In this document: positions 23,870 through 33,060 of the stretch, in pieces
How the letters are laid out: the number at the start of each line of letters is the position of its first letter
Numbering within the stretch: position 1 is the first letter of the stretch
Assembly (NCBI GenBank): GCA_902634455.1
Contig: CACPKQ010000001.1
Location: 124,001-188,000, forward strand
Direction of reading: 5' to 3'
Length of the DNA: 64,000 bases
Source: an uncultured Pelagibacteraceae bacterium
Lineage (GTDB): Bacteria; Pseudomonadota; Alphaproteobacteria; Pelagibacterales; Pelagibacteraceae
Notes under the pieces: generated by a model
Seen by the model: the letters and a program-made list of their open reading frames with translations, nothing else
Told to the model about the DNA's origin: nothing
Database searches by the model: none
Program-made: the position numbers and the translations under genes

Positions 23870-23883
23870 GTCATGAAATTATT

Positions 23884-24165
23884 ATGTCTAAAAAATGTGA
23901 GCTAACTGGAAAAATTCCTCTTAAGGGTCATAAGGTTAGTCACGCTAATAACAAAACAAAAAGAAGATTTTTACCTAATCTTAAAAAAGTAAAATTTAAA
24001 AGTGATATATTAAATCGTACAATTAGACTGAAAGTATCTAATTCAGGAGTTAGATCAGTAGATAAAAAGGGTAGCTTTGATGAGTATATAATAAATACAA
24101 AATCAAAATATTTATCTTTAAGATTAAAAAAAATAAAAAAAACTTTATTATCTAAAACTGCTTAA
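23884..24165 (+). CDS. rpmB: 50S ribosomal protein L28
   Basis: CELTGKIPLKGHKVSHANNKTKRRFLPNL. Confidence 0.97.
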   Translation: MSKKCELTGKIPLKGHKVSHANNKTKRRFLPNLKKVKFKSDILNRTIRLKVSNSGVRSVDKKGSFDEYIINTKSKYLSLRLKKIKKTLLSKTA

Positions 24166-24713
24166 TGAATAAACTTTTTTTACTTCTCTCATTTATAATG
24201 GGAGCAGTTGTTCTTATTTCAAATTATTTAGTTCAATTTCCTTTTAAATATTATGGTTTACATGAAATATTAACTTACGGAGCATTTACTTATCCAATAG
24301 CTTTTTTAATCACTGACCTAAGTAATAGATGCTATGGTAAATATACAGCTAGAAAAGTTGTTTATGTAGGATTTTTTATAGGTGTTAGTTTCACACTATT
24401 TTTTTCAACAAATTTTACTGATTTAATTTCAGTCAGAATTGCAATTGGATCAGGTACAGCTTTTATAATTGCACAATTGATAGATGTACAAATTTTTGAC
24501 AAATTAAGAAATAAAAAATGGTTTATTGCTCCTATAACTTCTTCTTTAGCAGGATCTAGCCTTGATACTTTTTTATTTTTTTCAATTTCATTTTATGGAA
24601 CTGAAATGCCTTGGTTTACTTTATCATTGGGAGATTTGGCTGTTAAAATTTTTGTAGCTATAGTGATGTTAATACCTTTTAGGCTGCTATTAGGTACTTT
24701 GAAGGCAGCTTAA
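24165..24713 (+). CDS. VUT/YhhQ family (queuosine precursor) transporter
   Basis: YPIAFLITDLSNRCYGKYTARKVVYVGF; multi-TM. Confidence 0.85.
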   Translation: MNKLFLLLSFIMGAVVLISNYLVQFPFKYYGLHEILTYGAFTYPIAFLITDLSNRCYGKYTARKVVYVGFFIGVSFTLFFSTNFTDLISVRIAIGSGTAFIIAQLIDVQIFDKLRNKKWFIAPITSSLAGSSLDTFLFFSISFYGTEMPWFTLSLGDLAVKIFVAIVMLIPFRLLLGTLKAA

Positions 24714-24715
24714 AA

Positions 24716-25594
24716 TTATTTACATAAAAATTTATATGACAAAATTTTATAAGCTAGCTTAGCAGTCAAAAAGTTATAAGAATTAAATCCTTTAATAGGA
24801 GATAGTTCATTTATATCCGCACCAACAATATTTGAATTTTTTGATGCTATTTTTATAATTTTTAAAGTTTCATTCCAAAACAATCCACCCGGTTCTGGAG
24901 TACCAGTAGCAGGCATAATACTAGCATCGAAGCCATCTACATCAAATGTTAAATAAACATTTTTATTTTTAATTAATTTTCTAAATTTTTTTAAATTCCA
25001 ATTTGATTTATCTTTTGCCCAAAAAATATTAATTCTAGAAGAATTTTTATTTAGATAAGAAACTTCATTTTTTGAAATATTTCTTATTCCAAAGGAGATT
25101 ACAGAGACATTTTTATAATCAAGACATCTTCTAATCGCGGATGCATGAGAGAACTTTTCACCATTATAACTTTCTCTTAGATCTGCATGTGCATCAAAGT
25201 GTAATAAGCATAATTTTTTATACCTTTTAACAAATGGAGCAATACACCCTGGAGTAATAGAATGCTCTCCCCCGAAAGTTATTGGAAATAGTTTTTTCCG
25301 TAATATTTTTTCATTAATGTCAGACATTTTTTTAAGAGCTTTATTAATATTTTTATTAATTTTAAAAGGTTTTAATGTTTTGATTCCTATTTTTTTATAT
25401 GGTTCACAATGCAATTCTTCATCATATAATTCAACTTGATGGGAAGCTTTAATAATTTCTTTTGGACCATTTTTTGTTCCACTTCCATAACTAACTGTTT
25501 TTTCTAAACCGAAAGGAACAACTACTACTTTTTCTTTAAAATTAAATGTATTGTCAATTCCAAGAAAACCTATTTTATTTGATAAATATTTCAA
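24716..25594 (-). CDS. speB: Agmatinase/arginase family ureohydrolase
   Basis: GGEHSIT, LHFDAHADLRE, TFDVDGFDAS metal-binding motifs. Confidence 0.9.
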   Translation of the reverse strand: MKYLSNKIGFLGIDNTFNFKEKVVVVPFGLEKTVSYGSGTKNGPKEIIKASHQVELYDEELHCEPYKKIGIKTLKPFKINKNINKALKKMSDINEKILRKKLFPITFGGEHSITPGCIAPFVKRYKKLCLLHFDAHADLRESYNGEKFSHASAIRRCLDYKNVSVISFGIRNISKNEVSYLNKNSSRINIFWAKDKSNWNLKKFRKLIKNKNVYLTFDVDGFDASIMPATGTPEPGGLFWNETLKIIKIASKNSNIVGADINELSPIKGFNSYNFLTAKLAYKILSYKFLCK

Positions 25595-25597
25595 TCT

Positions 25598-26641
25598 TTA
25601 TCCAAATATCTTTGTAAGGTTTTTTTTATTTCTATTTTTCCAGTAGCCTTTATGGTAGGCATCACTTGCTATTAATGGTAAAATGCTAGTTGCTTCTGCA
25701 AAAACCATTTGTTCTTTAGTCACATCAACCTTTCCCCAAGAACTAGCTTCTTTTAAAGTAGAGCTACTACAAGCCCCATCTCTTGAGTCTGCAACTGTAA
25801 TTTGGATTGCATACTTATGCATATCAACTTTTTTTCCTAAAAGTTCAGCACAAATAACAGTATCTTGAATGAAATTTTTAGGAACACCTCCTCCAATCAT
25901 AAATAAACCAGATCCCTTTGATCTAATTTTTATTTCCGTAAGTTCACGAAATTCTCTTATTGAATCTATTGTTAAATGTTTTTTTTGATTTTTTTCTTGA
26001 TGCATAACTAATCCAAATCCAGCACTAGAGTCCGTAAAAGCTGGACAAAATATAGGAACTTCATTGTCATAAGCAGTTTCAATTAGAGAATTTTTTTTCT
26101 TTGCATTTTTTTTAAGATATTTGCCAATTTCATGAATAAATTCTCTAGATGTATAGCTTCTAGGTTTTAAATTATCTGCTATTTCACATATAATTTTATC
26201 ACACATTTGAAGTTCATCTTCATCTATGTAGGTGTCATAAATTCTATCAATATAATTTTTTCTTAATTCGCTATCGTCTTGAAATTGAGAACCTTGATAA
26301 TGTTTAAAACCAAGCGCTTCAAAAAAATCCATATCTATAATAGAAGCACCTGTTGCCACCACAGCATCAACCATATTGTATTTAATCATGTCTCTATATA
26401 TGTGCATACAGCCACCAGCAGATGTTGATCCAGCTAAAGTTAAAAAAATAGTGCATTCTTTATCTTTTATCATTTCATTAAATATATTTGATGCATTTGC
26501 TGTTTCCCTAGAAGCAAATGACATTTTTTCCATTGATGAAATTATTTTTCTTGCATCAAAAGAAGTTATATCGATATGTTCTACAGGCTTATTTAAAAAA
26601 TCTTTTTTACTATTGTGTCCAAGGTTTTTTTTATCTGGCAT
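25598..26641 (-). CDS. Deoxyhypusine synthase-like protein
   Basis: LAGSTSAGG, SSAGFG and ADSRDGACSSSTLKEASSWGKVD, matching the catalytic-Lys (WGK) region of the DHS family. Confidence 0.9.
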   Translation of the reverse strand: MPDKKNLGHNSKKDFLNKPVEHIDITSFDARKIISSMEKMSFASRETANASNIFNEMIKDKECTIFLTLAGSTSAGGCMHIYRDMIKYNMVDAVVATGASIIDMDFFEALGFKHYQGSQFQDDSELRKNYIDRIYDTYIDEDELQMCDKIICEIADNLKPRSYTSREFIHEIGKYLKKNAKKKNSLIETAYDNEVPIFCPAFTDSSAGFGLVMHQEKNQKKHLTIDSIREFRELTEIKIRSKGSGLFMIGGGVPKNFIQDTVICAELLGKKVDMHKYAIQITVADSRDGACSSSTLKEASSWGKVDVTKEQMVFAEATSILPLIASDAYHKGYWKNRNKKNLTKIFG

Positions 26642-27820
26642 TTAGGCAACAAGAAACTCGCTATCAGTCTCTTTGTTATACATCGACATAATTGGACTAT
26701 CTTCAACTTCATAAATACTATCAGAGAAAAACCCATTAAAATGAGTTCTGAAAGTTAATCCATATGCGCCTAGTTGACCTAATTCTATGTAATCATTTTC
26801 TTTAATATTATTTGGCAATACAAAAGGTCCTTTCATATAATCCATGCTGTCACAAGTTGGACCATAAAAATCAAAAGATGTCATTTTTTTTGATACTAAT
26901 CTACCATTTGTAATTAATTTTGAAGGGTAAACAATATTAGGAACTCCAGCATCAAAAAGCGTTCCATAAGTTCCATCGTTTATAAACAATTTTTGTTTTT
27001 TTCTTAAATTTACTTTAACTATTGTTGAACCACTTTCGGCAACTATTGCTCTACCAGGTTCACATATTATTTCAGGTTTTTTTTCAAGTTTTAAGCTTTC
27101 TAATTTTTTTTTAATCTCTTCAAAGTAGTTATCCAATGATTGTGGAATTAAATCAGGATATATTGTTGGGAAACCACCTCCTACATTAATATAGTCAGGA
27201 ATAATTTTAGTTTTATTAATAATTTTTCCAATTTCCAATATTCCTTTTGAATAAGAGATAGGATGCATGCATTGTGAACCTACATGAAAGCTTAATCCTG
27301 TTTTTTTAGCATAATTTTTTGTTAATCGAAATAATCCTATCGCTTCTGATGTTGGTGCTCCAAATTTTTTTGATAAATCTATTTCAGCATGTTCATTAGA
27401 TACCGAAACTCTAACAAACAATTCTAAATCTTTTGCTTGATTAGTACTTTCAATTATTTTTATTAATTCGTCTTTTGTGTCTAAAGAAAAAGTTTTAACT
27501 CCATGTTTAAAATAAGCATCTTTTATGCTGTGTCTATCTTTTATTGTATGCATATAAGAACATTTTGCTTTTGGACTAATTTTTTTAATTGTTTCAATTT
27601 CTTTAATGGACGCAACATCAAAGTTTCTTATGCCACTTTCAATTAAAGTTTTTAATATCTCAGGATGTGGATTTGTTTTAACAGCATACAAAACTTTTCC
27701 TGGAAACTTGTCTTGGAAGAACTTAGAAGCAACATTTATAGAATGCTTCCTTATACAATAAACCGGTTCATTTGGTTTCAGTTGATGTATTAACTCTTCA
27801 ACTGATTTAAATTTTTTCAT
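26642..27820 (-). CDS. Fold-type III PLP ornithine/lysine decarboxylase
   Basis: YAVKTNPHPEIL PLP-Lys motif, ICEPGRAIVAESG, GPTCDSMDYM. Confidence 0.93.
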   Translation of the reverse strand: MKKFKSVEELIHQLKPNEPVYCIRKHSINVASKFFQDKFPGKVLYAVKTNPHPEILKTLIESGIRNFDVASIKEIETIKKISPKAKCSYMHTIKDRHSIKDAYFKHGVKTFSLDTKDELIKIIESTNQAKDLELFVRVSVSNEHAEIDLSKKFGAPTSEAIGLFRLTKNYAKKTGLSFHVGSQCMHPISYSKGILEIGKIINKTKIIPDYINVGGGFPTIYPDLIPQSLDNYFEEIKKKLESLKLEKKPEIICEPGRAIVAESGSTIVKVNLRKKQKLFINDGTYGTLFDAGVPNIVYPSKLITNGRLVSKKMTSFDFYGPTCDSMDYMKGPFVLPNNIKENDYIELGQLGAYGLTFRTHFNGFFSDSIYEVEDSPIMSMYNKETDSEFLVA

Positions 27821-27851
27821 TTAAGCTCCACAAAAAAAATTTACTAAAAAA

Positions 27852-27878
27852 AAATTTGCATAACTGTTATGCAAATTT
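27852..27878 (-). other. 27-bp perfect palindrome followed on the minus strand by a T-tract; terminator-like hairpin in the ODC-like gene leader
   Basis: AAATTTGCATAAC-T-GTTATGCAAATTT; on the minus strand it is followed by TTTTTT then AG, about 32 nt before the ATG. Confidence 0.75.
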
Positions 27879-27940
27879 CATATTAAATCAGCATTTATGA
27901 GATATAGAAGTAAATGTAAAGAAAATATTACTATTGAATC

Positions 27941-28531
27941 TTGTTTATTCATAACCATATAAAGATCATGCTTGAAGTTAAAAAAATCAGAAAATTAAGT
28001 GAATTTAAGGACAATTCACTACTAATCGTAGATGACGACAATCCATTCAGGGAACGATTGGCGAGATCTATGGAAAAAAAGGGATTTAAAGTTTCACAAG
28101 CTGAAGGTGTAAAAACCGGGATTCTTGCAGTTAATAACAATAATCCAACATTTGCTGTCGTGGATTTAAGACTTAATGATGGTAATGGCCTGGAGGTTGT
28201 AAGAAAAATTCAAAGTTCTAACTCTAAAAGTAGGATAGTTATGCTAACAGGTTATGGAAACATACCTACTGCAGTTGCAGCTATAAAAGAAGGGGCAATA
28301 GATTATTTAGCAAAACCAGCAGACGCTGATGATGTAGAAAAAGCATTATTAGCTGGCCCAAATACAAAAGCAGACCCACCTGAAAATCCAATGTCAGCAG
28401 ACAGAGTTAAGTGGGAACATATTCATCGAGTTTTTGAACTATGTAATAGAAATGTTTCAGAAACAGCAAGAAGACTTAAGATGCATAGAAGGACTCTTCA
28501 AAGAATATTGTCGAAAAAATCTCCTAGATAA
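27941..28531 (+). CDS. RegA/ActR/PrrA-type response regulator with Fis-like HTH (probable start at 27968)
   Basis: LLIVDDDNPFRERLARSMEKKGF; C-terminal NVSETARRLKMHRRTLQRILSKKSPR. Confidence 0.93.
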   Translation: MFIHNHIKIMLEVKKIRKLSEFKDNSLLIVDDDNPFRERLARSMEKKGFKVSQAEGVKTGILAVNNNNPTFAVVDLRLNDGNGLEVVRKIQSSNSKSRIVMLTGYGNIPTAVAAIKEGAIDYLAKPADADDVEKALLAGPNTKADPPENPMSADRVKWEHIHRVFELCNRNVSETARRLKMHRRTLQRILSKKSPR

Positions 28532-28544
28532 AATAAAATTTAAA

Positions 28545-29474
28545 CTAATTTTTTGTTAATCTTACAAAAACATCTTCTAAGTCAGCATCTTCCGTCGATA
28601 TATCAGATATTTTTATTTTTTGTTTATTTATAAAATCTATAAGTTCGTTTATATGTAACTTACTTCTTTCATAAGATACTATCAACTTATCTGCACTATT
28701 GTATATAATGTTTAATGAGTTTAAAGATTTATCAAAAATATTAACTTTTCCATTTAATAAAAATGTTACAATTTTAGTTTGTATTTTTTTTAACAAATTT
28801 TCTGTGCTATCTAAAGCTACTAAATTTCCATTATTTAGTATTCCTATTCGATCACATATTTCTTCAGCCTCTAACAAATAATGTGTTGTTAAAATAATTG
28901 TTACACCTTGTTTATTTAGTGATTTTACACTTTCCCATAATTTTTTTCTAAGTTCTACATCTACACCAGCAGTAGGTTCATCCAAAATTACAATTGGAGG
29001 CTGATGAACTAATGCTTTCGCAACTAACAATCTTCTTTTCATACCTCCGGATAAGCTTCTGCTGTAACTATTAGCTTGATTTTTTAGAGAAACCAATTCT
29101 AAGATAGTATCTGTAATTCTATCTTTTTTTTTTACACCATATAATCCTGCTTGCAGTTCAAGTAATTTTCTAGGACTAAAAAAAGGGTCTACATTAATTT
29201 CTTGTGGAACTACTCCAATGGATGCTCTTACTTGTCTTGGATTTTTATCAAGATTAAAACCCCAAACATCAATTTCACCCGAAGATTTAACCGATGTACC
29301 TGCCAATATATTTATAAATGTACTTTTTCCTGCTCCATTTGGTCCCAATAATCCAAAAATTTCACCTTCTTTCACTTCTAAGTTTAGATTTTTTAATGCA
29401 TGAATAGTTTTTGATCTATTTTTATAATAAATTTTATTTAAGTTTTTTACATATAAAACGTTTTTTTTGATCAT
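28545..29474 (-). CDS. ABC transporter ATP-binding protein (ABC-2 type)
   Basis: GLLGPNGAGKST, LSGGMKRRLLVAKAL, VILDEPTAGVD. Confidence 0.93.
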   Translation of the reverse strand: MIKKNVLYVKNLNKIYYKNRSKTIHALKNLNLEVKEGEIFGLLGPNGAGKSTFINILAGTSVKSSGEIDVWGFNLDKNPRQVRASIGVVPQEINVDPFFSPRKLLELQAGLYGVKKKDRITDTILELVSLKNQANSYSRSLSGGMKRRLLVAKALVHQPPIVILDEPTAGVDVELRKKLWESVKSLNKQGVTIILTTHYLLEAEEICDRIGILNNGNLVALDSTENLLKKIQTKIVTFLLNGKVNIFDKSLNSLNIIYNSADKLIVSYERSKLHINELIDFINKQKIKISDISTEDADLEDVFVRLTKN

Positions 29475-29524
29475 AGATCGTTATACATTTATAACATTAG
29501 GTTAAATTAGTGTAAAATTATTAC

Positions 29525-32299
29525 ATGGATAAAATAAAAAAAACAGATCATTTTTATTTAATTGATGGGTCAGGTTATATCTTTAGAGCATATTATGCGC
29601 TACCTCCACTTAGTAGAAAAAGTGATGGAATGCCAACTGGCGCAGTTAGTGGTTTTTGTAATATGCTGTTTAAATTACTTGAAGACTCAAAGTCAAGCGA
29701 AAATAAGGAAAAAGCAACTCATTTTGCAGTTATTTTTGATTCTGCTAAAAAAAATTTTAGAAATGAAATTTATAAAGATTATAAAGCTAATAGATCAGAA
29801 GCACCAGAGGATCTAATTCCTCAGTTTGATTATATAAGAAAATCTGTAGAGGCATTTAATTTGCCATCTATAGAATTAATTAATTATGAGGCTGATGATT
29901 TGATAGCTACTTATTCAGAACAAATAATTAAAGAAGGAGCTAAAGTAACAATTGTTTCTTCAGATAAAGATTTAATGCAATTATATAGAAAGAATATCCG
30001 AATATATGATCCGATGAAAAATAAATTTATTTCTAATGAAGATATTATTGATAAGTTTGGCGTTATACCTGAGAAAGTAATTGATGTTCAGGCATTAGCA
30101 GGTGATAGCAGTGATAATGTGCCAGGTGTTCCAGGAATAGGTGTAAAAACCGCTGCCGAACTAATAAACCAATATGACAATTTAGACAATTTATTTAAAA
30201 ATCTTAATCAAATTAAACAAAACAAAAGAAGAGAAACATTATTAGAAAATAGAGGGAAGGCTATAATTAGTAAAAAATTAGTTACTTTAAAGAAAGATGT
30301 ACCCATTAAGAATAAAATTACTGAATTTGAATTAAAAAATATTAATAAAGAAAAACTTTACAACTTTTTAAGAGAGATGGAATTTAATAGATTGTTAAGT
30401 ACTACAATTTCAACTTATGGAAATATTAACTTTACTAAAGAAAATAAATTAACCAATAAAGATGAAAATATTTCAAAAATAAATAAAAAAAAATATAAAT
30501 TAATTGAAAACGAAGAGGATTTAGAAACTTGGATAAAAAAAGCTGAAGAAAATGGTGAATTAGCAATTGATACAGAAACAACTTCTTTAGATCCACATCA
30601 AGCAGATTTGGTAGGTATTTCTATTTCCACTAACATAGGAGAAGCTTGCTATATTCCAATTGGTCATACTAAAGGAAAAAATTTAAAAGAAAAAAATATT
30701 ATTAAAAAGCTTAAAATAATTTTGGAAGATACAACTGTAAAAAAAATTGGTCAAAATATTAAATTTGATTATATAATATTTTATCATCGAGGAATTGATA
30801 TGTCTCCTATGGAAGACACAATGTTAATGTCGTATACTTTAGATGCTGGAAAAAATAAACATAACATGGATATATTGGCAGAAATTCATTTAAATCATAA
30901 AACTATTTCCTTTAAAGAGTTAGTAGGAACGGGGAAAAAACAAATTAATTTTAGTGAAGTTCATATCGACAATGCCAAAGAATATGCCGCAGAAGATGCA
31001 GATATAACTTTTAGGTTATATAAAATTTTTTCTAAAAATTTAAAATCTGAAAAATTACTAAATATCTACGAAATTTTTGAAAAACCATTAATTAAAATAC
31101 TAGCTCATATGGAAATAAATGGGATTGAATTAGATACAAATATTCTCAAATCTCTTTCAGAAAAATTTGAAAAAAAAATTAAATCATTAGAAGATAAAAT
31201 ATTTAAAATTTCAAAAAAAGAATTTAAAATAGCATCTACTAAACAACTAGGGGAAATAATGTATAATGAGATGAAAATTTCATCTCTTAAAAAGACAAAA
31301 AAAGGAAGTTTTGCTACAAGTGCTGTAGTACTTGAGGATTTAGCCTTTAAAGGTCACAAATTACCAAAATTAGTTTTGGATTGGAGACAAGCTACAAAGC
31401 TAAAAAATACTTATTCAGACTCATTGTTAAAACATATTAATCCAAAAACAAAAAGAGTTCATACATCTTTTTTGTTAGCTGCCACTTCTACAGGACGTTT
31501 GGCATCAAGTGATCCAAATTTACAAAATATTCCAATTAAATCAGAAGATGGAAAAGATATTAGAAGAGCATTTATCTCAAAAGAAAATTTTAATTTAATT
31601 TCAGCAGATTATAATCAAATAGAAATGAGAATATTAGCAGATTTAGCAGATGTTAAAGAATTAAAAAAAGCATTTAAAAATAATGAAGACATTCATTCTT
31701 TAACTGCAAGTCAGGTTTTTAATATAAAAACTAATCAAGTAAAACCTGATATGAGAAGAAAAGCAAAAGCAATAAATTTCGGAATAATATACGGAATTTC
31801 CCAGTATGGTTTGGCAAAACAAATTGGCGTTTCTAATAATGAAGCAGAAGAATTTTTAAATGCATATTTCTTAAAATTTCCAGAAATAAAAAATTATATG
31901 AATTCAACAATTAAATTTTGTAGAAAAAATGGATATGTAAATAATGTATTTGGTAGAAGAACTTACATTACAGGAATTAATGATAAAAATTTTAATGTTA
32001 GAAATTTCCAAGAAAGAGCAGCAATAAATGCACCTATACAAGGTTCAGCATCTGAAATAATGAGATTATCTATGATTAGACTAAATAATAAATTTAATGA
32101 AATAAAAGATTTAAAATGTAAAATTTTACTTCAAATTCATGATGAATTAATTTTAGAAGTTGAAAAAAAAGAGGTTAAAAAATGCTCAAAAATTATTAAA
32201 GATGAAATGATGAGCGTTAAAGATACTGATATGCATTTATTTTCGGTACCACTTTCTGTTGATGTAAATATAGGTAATAATTGGGGAGATCTTCATTAA
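29525..32299 (+). CDS. polA: DNA polymerase I
   Basis: N-terminal 5'-3' exo, 3'-5' exo (AIDTETTSLD), polymerase motifs (SADYNQIEMRI, QIHDELILEV). Confidence 0.98.
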   Translation: MDKIKKTDHFYLIDGSGYIFRAYYALPPLSRKSDGMPTGAVSGFCNMLFKLLEDSKSSENKEKATHFAVIFDSAKKNFRNEIYKDYKANRSEAPEDLIPQFDYIRKSVEAFNLPSIELINYEADDLIATYSEQIIKEGAKVTIVSSDKDLMQLYRKNIRIYDPMKNKFISNEDIIDKFGVIPEKVIDVQALAGDSSDNVPGVPGIGVKTAAELINQYDNLDNLFKNLNQIKQNKRRETLLENRGKAIISKKLVTLKKDVPIKNKITEFELKNINKEKLYNFLREMEFNRLLSTTISTYGNINFTKENKLTNKDENISKINKKKYKLIENEEDLETWIKKAEENGELAIDTETTSLDPHQADLVGISISTNIGEACYIPIGHTKGKNLKEKNIIKKLKIILEDTTVKKIGQNIKFDYIIFYHRGIDMSPMEDTMLMSYTLDAGKNKHNMDILAEIHLNHKTISFKELVGTGKKQINFSEVHIDNAKEYAAEDADITFRLYKIFSKNLKSEKLLNIYEIFEKPLIKILAHMEINGIELDTNILKSLSEKFEKKIKSLEDKIFKISKKEFKIASTKQLGEIMYNEMKISSLKKTKKGSFATSAVVLEDLAFKGHKLPKLVLDWRQATKLKNTYSDSLLKHINPKTKRVHTSFLLAATSTGRLASSDPNLQNIPIKSEDGKDIRRAFISKENFNLISADYNQIEMRILADLADVKELKKAFKNNEDIHSLTASQVFNIKTNQVKPDMRRKAKAINFGIIYGISQYGLAKQIGVSNNEAEEFLNAYFLKFPEIKNYMNSTIKFCRKNGYVNNVFGRRTYITGINDKNFNVRNFQERAAINAPIQGSASEIMRLSMIRLNNKFNEIKDLKCKILLQIHDELILEVEKKEVKKCSKIIKDEMMSVKDTDMHLFSVPLSVDVNIGNNWGDLH

Positions 32300-32358
32300 T
32301 TTATTTTGTTAGTATTGCCCAAATTAGAACAATTTAGTATTTTTAAGTAGTCTAAGAA

Positions 32359-33060
32359 ATGAAACAAACAATAGCTTTAATAGATGATGATAGAAATATT
32401 TTGACTAGTCTTAGTATAGCACTTGAAAAAGAAGGATTTAAAGTTCAAACCTATTTAGATGGAGAAAGTGCACTTATTGGATTAGCTAGAACTCCACCAG
32501 ATCTAGCAGTAATAGATATTAAAATGCCAAAAATGGACGGTGAAGAATTATTAAAAAAACTTAGGAAAAAAACTTCTTTACCAGTAATTTTTTTAACTTC
32601 AAAAGACGAAGAAGTGGATGAGTTATTAGGTCTTAAACTAGGAGCTGACGATTTCGTAAAAAAATCAGGAGGTTTTTCAATAAAAGTTCTTATTGAAAGG
32701 ATTAGAGTTCAATTAAGAAAAAAAAATATAAATAATTTAGAAGATACAAAAAACATCATATCTCATGGAAAACTGAGATTAGACCCATCTCAATTAGAAT
32801 GCGAATGGAATGGCAAAACATTACCTGACAAACTTACAACCACTGAATTTTTAATTGTTCAGGAACTTGCAAAAAGGCCTGGAATCATTAAAGAAAGATC
32901 TCAATTAATGGATATTGCTTATAGAGAAGATACTGAGATAGAAGATAGAACTATAGACAGTCATGTAAAAAGAATAAGGAAAAAATTTAAGAAAATTGAT
33001 AGTAATTTTTCTGCAATTGAAACAAGATATGGAAGTGGATATAGGTGGAACGTTAATTAA
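32359..33060 (+). CDS. chvI: OmpR-family response regulator, ChvI-like
   Basis: Receiver domain (DIKMPKMDGEELLKKLR) plus winged helix; directly followed by a ChvG-like kinase. Confidence 0.9.
   Translation: MKQTIALIDDDRNILTSLSIALEKEGFKVQTYLDGESALIGLARTPPDLAVIDIKMPKMDGEELLKKLRKKTSLPVIFLTSKDEEVDELLGLKLGADDFVKKSGGFSIKVLIERIRVQLRKKNINNLEDTKNIISHGKLRLDPSQLECEWNGKTLPDKLTTTEFLIVQELAKRPGIIKERSQLMDIAYREDTEIEDRTIDSHVKRIRKKFKKIDSNFSAIETRYGSGYRWNVN

Noticed and set aside
27878-27900. GCTGATTTAA on the minus strand upstream of the ODC-like gene, resembling the SAM-II 5' core
   Set aside because: The remaining SAM-II segments (AGCGC, TAAA, GCTAAA in order) are absent; treated as chance or as part of the leader ORF.
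27949-28140. 63-aa minus-strand ORF inside the regA-like gene
   Set aside because: Antisense to a conserved receiver domain and no family similarity recognised.
29562-29816. 84-aa plus-strand ORF overlapping polA in another frame
   Set aside because: Internal to the polA 5' exonuclease region; no motif support.
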